DNA from: CADEED01 sp043747835
Lineage (GTDB): Bacteria > Pseudomonadota > Gammaproteobacteria > Steroidobacterales > Steroidobacteraceae
Direction: 5' to 3'
NCBI GenBank assembly: GCA_043747835.1
Contig: JAYTOK010000038.1
Coordinates: 1-37,211 of the forward strand
DNA: 37,211 bases
Part shown: positions 7,776 through 15,508 of the stretch, in pieces
Layout of the letters: each line of letters starts with the position of its first letter
Numbering within the stretch: position 1 is the stretch's first letter
Notes under the pieces: model-generated
The model's database searches: none
What the model saw: the letters and a program-made list of their open reading frames with translations, nothing else
Told to the model about the DNA's origin: nothing
Program-made: the position numbers and the translations under genes

Positions 7776-8486
7776 TCAGGCCGACAGGAACGAGGTCACG
7801 TGCTTCGCGACCAGCGCGGCCTGAGTCTCGAGCATCCGCTGATCCTGGTCCGGCATGTCGACGACTTTCGAGCCGGGCACCAGTTGTGTCACCCGTCCAC
7901 CCGCCTCCCAGAACCGATCCTTTGGCCGCAGCACCAACAAAGGTTGTTTGACCAGCGGCAGGCGTTCCGGTGCCTTCCAGTCGATGATCGAGGCGCGCGC
8001 CCAGAGCGCGCCGGGCGGCAGACCCTCGGGCGCCGACAGGTCGCGCCACGATTTGCGCTCGGCATCGTCGAGAGCGGGCGCACCGATCATGATGACCCGC
8101 CGCACGACCTTTGGACGCGCGATCGCGATCTCCGCCGCGACGGCCGCACCCGACCGCACGCCTAACAAGTCGATCTGGCGGAAGCGCATCGACTCGAGGA
8201 AATCCCCGATCGCGTCCGCGTATCCCGCGACGCTCAGGGCGTTTGGCGGCGCGTCGGACTCGCCGCAACCCGGCGTATCCGGGCTGTAGACCGAGCGTGA
8301 GTTGCCGAGCAGGCTCGAGAGCTCGAGAAAGCTGCGGCCCGTGGTTCCGCTGCCGTGCAGGCAGACGAGCGTGGTCAGCTCGTCGAAGCCGCCGCCCGCG
8401 GGAATCGCGTTGTGGACGTGCAACTGTCCGTGGCGGCATTCGAAGTACGCGCGACGCAGGCGCGGAGAACCTTCTCCCTGATTCAT
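7776..8486 (-). CDS. Alpha/beta-hydrolase fold protein lacking canonical Ser and His
   Basis: A 236-residue alpha/beta-hydrolase with a clear oxyanion loop (LHGSGTTG, residues 43-50), the strand-helix SPDTPGCGESDAP, and an acid-strand PLLVLRPKD (Asp190). At the nucleophile elbow the usual G-x-S-x-G reads G109-V-R-S-G113, so Arg111 occupies the nucleophile position and the Ser is one step late. The usual GH before the last helix is replaced by PDQDQRMLE. It may be a non-catalytic or altered member. The ATG at 8486 is my start; a TTG 18 bases upstream would add six residues, and neither has a good ribosome-binding site. Confidence 0.8.
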   Translation of the reverse strand: MNQGEGSPRLRRAYFECRHGQLHVHNAIPAGGGFDELTTLVCLHGSGTTGRSFLELSSLLGNSRSVYSPDTPGCGESDAPPNALSVAGYADAIGDFLESMRFRQIDLLGVRSGAAVAAEIAIARPKVVRRVIMIGAPALDDAERKSWRDLSAPEGLPPGALWARASIIDWKAPERLPLVKQPLLVLRPKDRFWEAGGRVTQLVPGSKVVDMPDQDQRMLETQAALVAKHVTSFLSA

Positions 8487-8660
8487 GACGTAACGATAAC
8501 CCAAACACCGGGCCCGCCGGCCGCGGGCTTTGTCGGCTGCCGCCTACCGGGAGACCCCCATTTGCGCGTTTTGGCCGGCGGATTTGACAGAAAAGAGAAG
8601 CGCTGTCGCATTTCTCGAGCCCTGCCAAAACTCACCGGTCGCGGATCCCGAAGTCACGGC

Positions 8661-8666
8661 TAGAAT
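8661..8666 (+). promoter_or_regulatory. Candidate -10 element (TAGAAT) before the FHA gene
   Basis: TAGAAT matches the sigma-70 -10 consensus at five of six positions and lies 34 bases before the ATG at 8701. A perfect TTGACA occurs at 8584-8589 but is too far away to pair with it. Weak evidence; the remainder of the 8487-8700 spacer shows nothing I recognise. Confidence 0.3.
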
Positions 8667-8700
8667 CCCCGCAGAACACGAAATCTTGGGGATCCCCGCG

Positions 8701-10266
8701 ATGGCTCCGGTCAATACAGGCGCGTCCCCCACGGACGTCGACAATGAAGCCACGGCCGAATTGCCCGTCCTCGACGTCGCGGCATTCGAGGCGTCGCTGA
8801 ACGAAGGCGACGGCGTCTCGCACACCGACACCTGGGTCGTCCCGGGCGAAGTGGCCGCGGCGGCAGTCTCGCGAAACGAGTTGGCCGAGGACGCGACCGT
8901 CATCATGTCGAAGGCCTCGGGCGTCACCGAGAAAATCCCCACGCTCGCGCCGGCCTACGATCTCGATCACAGCGGCACGCACGAGATGCCGGCGCTGCCC
9001 GCCTTGCGCAAGGCGGAGACGGAGCGCGCGACGAAGCGCGCGAAGCCGGCCCCGAAAGTGCGCGCTCCCGCGCCGCCGCCGGTGCATGAACCCACGGCGC
9101 AGATGCCGGTACTGTCCGCGCAAGTGCCGCCGTCGCCGCCGATGATCGAAGATCTGCGCAACGCGCTCGCCGCGGCCGAACGCCGCAACCAGGAGCTCGG
9201 TGAGCGTGCGCGCATCGTGGACGCCGAACGCGACGCCGCGGTCTCGCGCGCCACTGCCGAGGCCGCGCAGTTGCGCGAGCAGCTCGGAATCCATCTCGAA
9301 TCGCTGCAGTCGAACCGCAGCCGCATCGGCACGAAGCGCGCCGACGAACCTTCGCTCGAGGACGAGCTGTTCGCGCGCGCCGATCGCATCGCATCCCTCG
9401 AGAAAGAAGCGGCCGTCCGTTCGCGCGAGCTCGAGGAGACGCGCGCACGTCTCGGCGCCGCGCTGGCGCGTGGGGAATCGCTCGACACCGACGTCATGAA
9501 CCTGCGCGCGTCGCTGCAGCACCGCAATGCGCACATCGCGATCCTCGAGGCCGACATGCAGGCGCGCCAGGAGCGCACGACGTCGCTGTCCGCGCGCCTT
9601 GCCGATGCCCTGGCGTCGCAGGACCCGCATGTGCCGCAACTGCGTTCGGAGATCTCCACGCGCGACGAGCAGCTTCGCAAGCTCGGCGTCGAGCTGGCCA
9701 TGGCGCAGTCGCGCGCGGCCGAGGTCCAGGAAGACCTCCAGGTCGCGGAAGAAAGCATTCGCAACCTCGAGATCGACGTGCGCGACAAGACCAACAAGCT
9801 CGAGGAGGCAAATGTGACCGTCGAAGAATGGCGCGCCGTGATTGCCGAGAGTCAGCGTTCGATCCTGCAGCGGGACGGCCGCATCCAGCAGCTCGAAGCG
9901 GACCTCGATAAACGGGTGACGGCCGCGGCGGCTCACGACTCGGCCGCCCAGACGGGCGAGGAGATCGCGCTCGAAGGCCCGGCGCGCGTGCTGATCCGCA
10001 CTGACGGGAACACTGATTTCGTGCACGTGCTCGCGCGCCGCACGCGCATCGGCCGTGGTCCCGACAATGAGATCGTGCTCGACACCAAACACGTGAGCCG
10101 CTACCACGCCGTGCTTCTCGCCGGCCCGGTGCATACGTCGATCGAAGATCTGAACAGCACCAACGGCGTGTTCGTGAACGGCAAGCGGGTCGCCCGCCAG
10201 GTTCTGAAGGACGGGGATCGGGTCACGATCGGCCGGACGCAATACCGGTACACCGTCAGAAGCTAG
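8701..10266 (+). CDS. Coiled-coil protein with C-terminal FHA domain
   Basis: A 521-residue cytosolic protein. Residues 1-160 are disordered and acidic, then Ala/Pro rich, with repeated T-x-x-hydrophobic-P motifs (TAELP, TEKIP, THEMP, TAQMP). Residues about 165-415 form a long coiled coil rich in Glu, Arg and Ala heptads. Residues 428-521 are a canonical FHA domain with GRGPDN, VSRYHA and NSTNGVFVNG, all residues needed for phosphothreonine binding. The ATG at 8701 follows TTGGGGA; the open frame before it is not conserved-looking. FHA domains with long coiled coils often act as phospho-dependent scaffolds. No kinase is adjacent; the nearest Ser/Thr kinase in the window starts at 20130. Confidence 0.88.
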   Translation: MAPVNTGASPTDVDNEATAELPVLDVAAFEASLNEGDGVSHTDTWVVPGEVAAAAVSRNELAEDATVIMSKASGVTEKIPTLAPAYDLDHSGTHEMPALPALRKAETERATKRAKPAPKVRAPAPPPVHEPTAQMPVLSAQVPPSPPMIEDLRNALAAAERRNQELGERARIVDAERDAAVSRATAEAAQLREQLGIHLESLQSNRSRIGTKRADEPSLEDELFARADRIASLEKEAAVRSRELEETRARLGAALARGESLDTDVMNLRASLQHRNAHIAILEADMQARQERTTSLSARLADALASQDPHVPQLRSEISTRDEQLRKLGVELAMAQSRAAEVQEDLQVAEESIRNLEIDVRDKTNKLEEANVTVEEWRAVIAESQRSILQRDGRIQQLEADLDKRVTAAAAHDSAAQTGEEIALEGPARVLIRTDGNTDFVHVLARRTRIGRGPDNEIVLDTKHVSRYHAVLLAGPVHTSIEDLNSTNGVFVNGKRVARQVLKDGDRVTIGRTQYRYTVRS

Positions 10267-10277
10267 CTGACGGTAAG

Positions 10278-11810
10278 ATGTCGGTCCCCATGACCGACAA
10301 CTACATCGAGCGCATCCTCAAGGCCCGCGTCTACGACGTCGCGACGGAATCGCCGCTCGATCCCGCGCCGCGCCTGTCGGCGCGCATCGGCAACGAAGTG
10401 CTGTTCAAGCGTGAAGACCTGCAGCCGGTGTTCTCGTTCAAGCTGCGCGGCGCGTACAACAAGATCGCGCACCTGTCGGAGTCGGTGGCCAAACGCGGCG
10501 TGATCTGCGCGTCGGCCGGCAATCACGCGCAGGGCGTGGCGCTCGCGGCGAAGAAACGCGGGATTCCCGCCCTCGTCGTGATGCCGGAGACAACTCCCAC
10601 CATCAAGGTGAACGCGGTCCGCGCGCTCGGCGGCGAAGTCGTGCTGCACGGGGACGACTACGACAGCGCGTACGAACACGCGCAGTCGATCGTGCGCGAG
10701 CGCAATCTCGCGTTCGTGCATCCCTTCGACGACCCCGATGTCATTGCCGGGCAGGGCACCATCGGCATGGAAATCATGCGCCAGTCGCGCGGCGACCTCG
10801 ACGCGATCTTCGTGCCCGTCGGCGGTGGCGGACTCATCTCCGGCATCGCGGTGTTCGCGAAGTACCTCAATCCCAAAATCAAGATCATCGGCGTCGAGCC
10901 AATCGACGCCGCGGCGATGCACGACAGCCTGCGCGCGAAGAAGCGCGTGACGCTCGATCGCGTCGGCATCTTCGCGGACGGCGTCGCCGTGAAGAGAGTC
11001 GGCGAGGAAACGTTCCGGCTGTGCCGCGAGCACGTCGACGAGGTGGTGCTCGTCGACACGGACGAAATCTGCGCCGGCATCCAGGACGTATTCGAGGACA
11101 CGCGCTCCATTGTCGAAGGCGCGGGAGCGCTCGCGGTCGCGGGAATCAAGAAGTACTGCGCGCTCAATCACTGGAAGGGCAAGCGCATCGTCGCCGTGAA
11201 CAGCGGCGCCAACATGAACTTCGATCAGCTGCGTTACGTCGCGGAGCGCTCGGATCTGGGCCAGGCGCGCGAGGCATTGTTCGCCGTCGAGATTCCCGAG
11301 AAGCCCGGCAGCTTCTTGAAGTTCTGCGAACTTCTCGGCTCGCGCGCCGTCACCGAATTCAACTACCGGTTCGGCCTCAAGGAGCGCGCGCAGATTTTCG
11401 TGGGTTTCGGTCTGTCTCGCGGCAAGGAAGAGCGCGACGAGGTGATCGCCGCGCTGCGTGGTGCGGGCTACGGCGTCACCGACATGACGGACAACGAGAT
11501 CGCGAAGTTACACGTGCGTTACATGGTGGGCGGGCACGTCAACGGCAATGTCGCCAACGAGCGACTCTATCGCTTCGAATTCCCGGAGCGGAAGGGCGCG
11601 TTGCTGAAGTTCCTGCAGGCCGTGGGCACGCGCTGGAACATCACTCTGTTTCACTATCGCAATCACGGTTCCGACTACGGCCGGGTGCTCGCGGGCATCG
11701 ACGTCCCATCGTCCGACACGGCTGATTTCCTCGATCACCTCAACGTCCTGCACTATTCCTACAGCGACGAGACTAACAATCCGGTCTACAAGATTTTTCT
11801 CGGTAATTGA
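10278..11810 (+). CDS. ilvA: Biosynthetic threonine dehydratase (threonine ammonia-lyase)
   Basis: PLP enzyme that deaminates threonine to 2-oxobutyrate, the first committed step of isoleucine synthesis. The length of 510 residues matches the long, allosteric form (E. coli IlvA 514). The PLP lysine is Lys55 in FSFKLRGAY, the phosphate-binding loop is GGGGL (182-186), and the C-terminal 180 residues hold two ACT-like regulatory domains (VEIPEKPGSFLKFCELLG and FEFPERKGALLKFLQAVG), the isoleucine/valine-sensing module. The ATG at 10278 follows GACGGTAAG; an ATG four codons later is also possible. It lies 11 bp after the FHA gene. Confidence 0.96.
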   Translation: MSVPMTDNYIERILKARVYDVATESPLDPAPRLSARIGNEVLFKREDLQPVFSFKLRGAYNKIAHLSESVAKRGVICASAGNHAQGVALAAKKRGIPALVVMPETTPTIKVNAVRALGGEVVLHGDDYDSAYEHAQSIVRERNLAFVHPFDDPDVIAGQGTIGMEIMRQSRGDLDAIFVPVGGGGLISGIAVFAKYLNPKIKIIGVEPIDAAAMHDSLRAKKRVTLDRVGIFADGVAVKRVGEETFRLCREHVDEVVLVDTDEICAGIQDVFEDTRSIVEGAGALAVAGIKKYCALNHWKGKRIVAVNSGANMNFDQLRYVAERSDLGQAREALFAVEIPEKPGSFLKFCELLGSRAVTEFNYRFGLKERAQIFVGFGLSRGKEERDEVIAALRGAGYGVTDMTDNEIAKLHVRYMVGGHVNGNVANERLYRFEFPERKGALLKFLQAVGTRWNITLFHYRNHGSDYGRVLAGIDVPSSDTADFLDHLNVLHYSYSDETNNPVYKIFLGN

Positions 11811-11812
11811 GC

Positions 11813-11836
11813 GGGGACAGAATTTATTCTGTCCCC
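11813..11836. repeat. Perfect 24-bp REP-like palindrome after ilvA
   Basis: GGGGACAGAAT (11813-11823) pairs with ATTCTGTCCCC (11826-11836) around a TT centre, beginning two bases after the ilvA stop. The GGGGACA core recurs near the end of the window. It may act as a transcript-end hairpin, but no T-tract follows. Confidence 0.75.
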
Positions 11837-11884
11837 ATCCGTAGAGATCGGGGAACACCGGCCGCTCTACCCGGTCTGTGTAGA

Positions 11885-12208
11885 ATGCCGCCCACCGCAG
11901 TCATCTGGTCTCTCCTGGTGTTCGACGACAAGCACCCGCTCTACAACTCGTACCGAATCGCGAAGCGCATCGCGATCGGCATCGTGGGCGGATCCGTGCT
12001 CGTGGTCGGCGTCTGCATGATCGTTCTGCCCGGCCCCGCGTTCATCGTGATCCCGGTGGGCCTCGGCATCCTCGGCATCGAGTTCGCCTGGGCGCGCATC
12101 TGGCTCAAGAAGGTCAAGGCGAAGGCGCAGGCCGTGACGAGCAGCTTTACCAACCGCAATGGCCGCGGCGAGAATCCGCCGCCGGGCTCTCCCCCGGCCG
12201 CTAACTAG
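11885..12208 (+). CDS. PGPGW-type small transmembrane protein
   Basis: A 107-residue inner-membrane protein resembling the family of putative transmembrane proteins named after a PGP(G/A) motif (PF09656 type). Two hydrophobic helices (residues about 30-48 and 50-68) flank VLPGPAFIVIPVGLGILGIEFAWAR. A basic, Pro-rich tail follows. The start is uncertain: the ATG at 11885 overlaps a TAGAAT that could be a -10 element, in which case the in-frame GTG at 11918 (giving VFDDKHPLYNSYR...) would be the real start. Function unknown. Confidence 0.82.
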   Translation: MPPTAVIWSLLVFDDKHPLYNSYRIAKRIAIGIVGGSVLVVGVCMIVLPGPAFIVIPVGLGILGIEFAWARIWLKKVKAKAQAVTSSFTNRNGRGENPPPGSPPAAN

Positions 12209-12219
12209 CTGGCGTTTGG

Positions 12220-14013
12220 CTACTCGATCGGCAGATCGAGGATCAACTGGCGCACGAACCGCACCGGCGGCGAGCCGTACGACAACACCTGATCGTGGTA
12301 CTTCCGCGCGTCGAACGCCGCCTTGAGCTTCCGTTGCACTTCCTCGCGCATCGCCGCGTGCTCGCGCGCGCCGACGAAATAGACGGGTAGTTGGGCCGAC
12401 GAGAGTTGCGCGCGCACCCACTTGCCGGCGGCTTCGCGCTCTTCCTGGAATCCCGCTTCCATCATGAGCTTCATCGCGGCGGCACGCTCCATGCCGTCGA
12501 CGTGCACGGCCTGGTCGAGCAGCGCATTCACGATCGTGCGCAGATACCACTTGAGCTGGATCAGCCGCATGAGCGGGTCGCCGTTCATGTAGCCCGCGTC
12601 CACCATCACGCGCTCGGCATACACCGCCCAGCCTTCGATGAACGGGCCGGAGGCCAGCACCGCGCGCAGCGTCGATGGATACTTGTTCGAGTGCGCGAGC
12701 TGTAGATAGTGACCGGGCATCGCCTCGTGCACGGTGAGGTTGTGGATCGACCGCGAGTTGTATTCGCGCAGGAAGGAATCCGTCTGTGCGCGCGTCCACT
12801 GCGCCGGGATCGGCGACACGGCGTAGAACGTCTTCTGTCCTTTGTCCAACACGCCCGGCGAATCGCAGTACGCGAGCGCGACGCCCTGCTTGAACTCGGG
12901 CATCTCGATGATCTCGAGCGGCTCGTCCGGCAGCGTGACGATGTTCTTCTCGCGCACGAATGCCGTGGCATGAGCGAGCGACGCGCGCGCCGATTCGAGC
13001 ACGCCATCTCGAGCGGGGCGCTCCGCGTACGCAAGTTCGAGCGCGGCCTTGATCGCGCGCTGCTGCTGCCCGACGCTGGGCGCCTCCGGCACCTTCGGGT
13101 GGCCGTTTTTCTCCAGGAGCACGCTGACGGCGATCTCGTACATCGCGGCGCGCGTCGCCGCGAGCTCCGCTTCCGCCTGCGCGCGGATGTCTTCGCGCGT
13201 CAGCGTGGAGAACAGTGCGAACCCGAGCTTGCGGTCGTACCGTTCGGCGCCGAGCCGGAAATCACCCTTCGCTTCGGGCAGCAGACGCTTCTCGAGCCAG
13301 ATCTGGTGTTGCGAGAGCGCGCGGCGCGCCTTCGCGCTGCTCGCGCGCACGGATTCCTGCGCCACAGGCGGCAGCGTGGCGATCTGCTTCGCGATTTCGC
13401 CGTCGAGCAGCGCGATGAGGCCGGCATTCTGCTTCGCGGCCGTCTCCGCGTGGATTTTCGGCACGCGCGCGGGATCGAGCACTTCGCGCACCTGCGCGAC
13501 GAAGCGCGGCATCTCCTCGAGACGCGCGCCCAGGTTCGCGAGCCGCTCGGGCAACGGCGCGAACTCGCGCGCGAGCAGATCGTTGACGGCGTCGCCGGCG
13601 ATACTCGTATAGATGAGCGGATCCCAGCGCCACGACTCGAGCGTCTGCAGGCGCCAGCGCTCGTACTCGAGCCGGTGCTTCAGCAGCAGCACGTCGACCT
13701 GGTTCGCGCGCGACAACTTCGCGCGATCGAAAGTCTCGAGCTCGGAAAGATAGAGCTCCGCGAACACGGCGCGCGATTGCCACGTCGCGGCACTGACGTC
13801 ATCCAGGCGCGCGTCGAACCAGTGATCTCCAAGAGCAGTCGCGGACACGGGCGCGAACTGCGGGAATTCCGCGAGGTATCGCGCGGCGAGCGCTGCGAAG
13901 CGCTGGTCGGGAGTCGGGGGCGGCGGCGCGGGAGGCAACGCCTCCGGCGCGCGCGGCGCGGGCGCGCAGGCTGACAACAACGCCACCGCACAGAAAACGA
14001 CGCGAAAGTTCAT
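12220..14013 (-). CDS. DUF885-family lipoprotein, putative metallopeptidase-like
   Basis: A 597-residue protein of the DUF885 family. The signal sequence ends in a lipobox (ALLSAC, Cys16), followed by a Pro-rich linker, so it is probably a lipoprotein. The family signature HEAMPGHYLQ (residues 429-438) contains an HExxxxH zinc-binding-like motif, with a downstream Glu in GWAVYAERVM. DUF885 proteins are predicted peptidases of largely unproven specificity. The ATG at 14013 was chosen because the signal peptide begins there and GAGAGGCG precedes it; the frame remains open upstream. It is divergent from the MFS gene across a 96-bp spacer. Confidence 0.9.
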   Translation of the reverse strand: MNFRVVFCAVALLSACAPAPRAPEALPPAPPPPTPDQRFAALAARYLAEFPQFAPVSATALGDHWFDARLDDVSAATWQSRAVFAELYLSELETFDRAKLSRANQVDVLLLKHRLEYERWRLQTLESWRWDPLIYTSIAGDAVNDLLAREFAPLPERLANLGARLEEMPRFVAQVREVLDPARVPKIHAETAAKQNAGLIALLDGEIAKQIATLPPVAQESVRASSAKARRALSQHQIWLEKRLLPEAKGDFRLGAERYDRKLGFALFSTLTREDIRAQAEAELAATRAAMYEIAVSVLLEKNGHPKVPEAPSVGQQQRAIKAALELAYAERPARDGVLESARASLAHATAFVREKNIVTLPDEPLEIIEMPEFKQGVALAYCDSPGVLDKGQKTFYAVSPIPAQWTRAQTDSFLREYNSRSIHNLTVHEAMPGHYLQLAHSNKYPSTLRAVLASGPFIEGWAVYAERVMVDAGYMNGDPLMRLIQLKWYLRTIVNALLDQAVHVDGMERAAAMKLMMEAGFQEEREAAGKWVRAQLSSAQLPVYFVGAREHAAMREEVQRKLKAAFDARKYHDQVLSYGSPPVRFVRQLILDLPIE

Positions 14014-14109
14014 GGCATCGCCTCTCTCAATTTCTTTGCCCGGCGCATCGGCCGACCGGAGGGCGACGTTACCAGCTAAAGTGCGCGCACCCCAAGACCG
14101 CACCCTCCC

Positions 14110-15348
14110 TTGAGCATCTCCTCCCGCTGGCCTGCGCTGCAGGCATTGGAACATCGCGATTTTCGGCGCTACGCGCTGGGTCGCTTCGCGGGCACGCTCG
14201 CGTGGCAGACGCTGAGCGTCGTGGTCGGCTTCCAGGTCTGGAACCTCACTCGCGATGCGTTCGCGCTCGGCATGATCGGCCTCGCGCAGTTCCTGCCGTT
14301 CTTCACGCTCGTGCTTCCCGGCGGAAACGTCGCGGACCGTTTCGACCGGCGTCTGATCATCTGCGTCGCGTACTCGGTGGAGCTGGTCGGCGCAGCGATC
14401 CTGCTCTGGTTCACGCTGTCCGGCAGCGGCAACGTCTACATCGTGTTCGGCGCCGTGGTGTTGTTAGGCACGGCGCGCGCGTTCTGGGCGCCGGCGGGCC
14501 AGGCGATGACGCCGAACCTCGTTCCGCGGGAGATGCTGCCGCGCGCGCTTTCCATCAACGCCACGCTCTTTCAGTTCGGCGTGGTCGCGGGCCCCGCGCT
14601 CGGCGGCTTCACGCTGATCTACGGATATCACGTCGGCTACGCCATCGCGTGCGTGCTGCTGACGTTCACGGTCTTCCTGGTCCTCAAGATCGGGCCGGTC
14701 CTGCCGAAGCGCGATCTCGTGACGCAATGGCGCTGGCTCAGCGTGCTCGACGGATTCCGGTTCGTCGTGAGCAAGAAGCCGTTGTTAGGCGCGATCTCGC
14801 TGGACTTGTTCGCCGTGCTGTTCGGCGGCGCGACGGCGATGCTGCCCATCTACGCGACGGATATCCTGCACGTCGACGGTTCCCGGCTCGGTCTGCTGCG
14901 CGCCGCGCCCGGTTTCGGCGCCGCGCTGGTCGCGATGATGCTGGCCCGGCGGCCGATCCAGCGGCACGCGGGACGGTGGATGTTCGGCGGCGTGATCGTG
15001 TTCGGAATCGCAACCATCTTCTTCGGCCTGTCGACTCACTACTGGCTGTCGTGGGCGCTGCTCGCCGTGCTCGGCGCGGGCGACATGATCAGCGTGTTCG
15101 TGCGCTCGCTGCTCGTGCAGCTCGAGACACCGGATGCGATTCGCGGAAGAGTGAGCGCGGTGAATTCGATGTTCATCGGCGCGTCGAACGAGCTCGGCGA
15201 GTTCGAGTCGGGGCTCGCGGCGAAATGGATCGGCGCCGTACGCGCCGTGGTGTATGGCGGAGTCGCGACACTTTTCGTCGTCGCGACGTACATGAAGCTG
15301 TTTCCCGAGTTGCGGAAGCTCGATCGCTTCCCCGACCCGAAGCACTAG
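14110..15348 (+). CDS. MFS transporter (enterobactin-exporter/MFS_3-like)
   Basis: A 412-residue major facilitator with about 12 hydrophobic helices. The early RRYALGRFAGTLAWQTLSVVVGFQVW segment, the GGNVADRFDRR loop between helices 2 and 3, and ARAFWAPAGQAMTPNLVP resemble the MFS_3/EntS-like branch, often drug or siderophore exporters. The only sensible start is a TTG at 14110; the next in-frame Met lies within helix 2. The stop codon overlaps the left arm of a 35-bp palindrome. The substrate is unknown. Confidence 0.87.
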   Translation: MSISSRWPALQALEHRDFRRYALGRFAGTLAWQTLSVVVGFQVWNLTRDAFALGMIGLAQFLPFFTLVLPGGNVADRFDRRLIICVAYSVELVGAAILLWFTLSGSGNVYIVFGAVVLLGTARAFWAPAGQAMTPNLVPREMLPRALSINATLFQFGVVAGPALGGFTLIYGYHVGYAIACVLLTFTVFLVLKIGPVLPKRDLVTQWRWLSVLDGFRFVVSKKPLLGAISLDLFAVLFGGATAMLPIYATDILHVDGSRLGLLRAAPGFGAALVAMMLARRPIQRHAGRWMFGGVIVFGIATIFFGLSTHYWLSWALLAVLGAGDMISVFVRSLLVQLETPDAIRGRVSAVNSMFIGASNELGEFESGLAAKWIGAVRAVVYGGVATLFVVATYMKLFPELRKLDRFPDPKH

Positions 15349-15441
15349 TGGTGCCGGGGAGGGGTTCTCGAGGTTGCGAACCAATGTCGCGCGATTGAGC
15401 GCGGCAGTTCGCAACCTCGAGAACCCCTCCCCGGCACCACT
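15347..15441. repeat. Long perfect inverted repeat, 35-bp arms with 25-base loop
   Basis: Bases 15347-15381 are the exact reverse complement of 15407-15441 (left arm begins AGTGGTGCCGGGGAGGGG and ends GGTTGCGAAC). The left arm begins inside the TAG stop of the MFS gene. No transposase is present. It could be a miniature non-autonomous element, a REP-like doublet, or a very stable transcript-end hairpin; no T-tract follows. Confidence 0.85.
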
Positions 15442-15485
15442 CCATCCAGTGCGGCACTAGCTTCCGAGCTGGATTTACTCGCCTC

Positions 15486-15501
15486 CTGTACATAAATACA
15501 G
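15486..15501 (+). promoter_or_regulatory. LexA (SOS) box before the radical SAM gene
   Basis: CTGTACATAAATACAG has the full CTGT-N8-ACAG core of the gammaproteobacterial LexA box with an AT-rich centre, in a GC-rich region. It ends 7 bases before the ATG at 15509, so bound LexA would cover the start region of the gene. Damage induction of the downstream gene is the obvious prediction. As I recall, PA0069 of Pseudomonas aeruginosa is also a LexA target; I could not verify that here. Confidence 0.8.
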
Positions 15502-15508
15502 TTCGCGC

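Noticed and set aside
8584..8612. Promoter built on the perfect TTGACA at 8584-8589
   Set aside because: No acceptable -10 hexamer lies 16-18 bases downstream; the better -10 candidate at 8661 is too far away.
12709..13974. A 421-codon plus-strand frame opposite the DUF885 gene
   Set aside because: No recognisable motif and composition typical of an antisense shadow; DUF885 motifs are clear on the minus strand.
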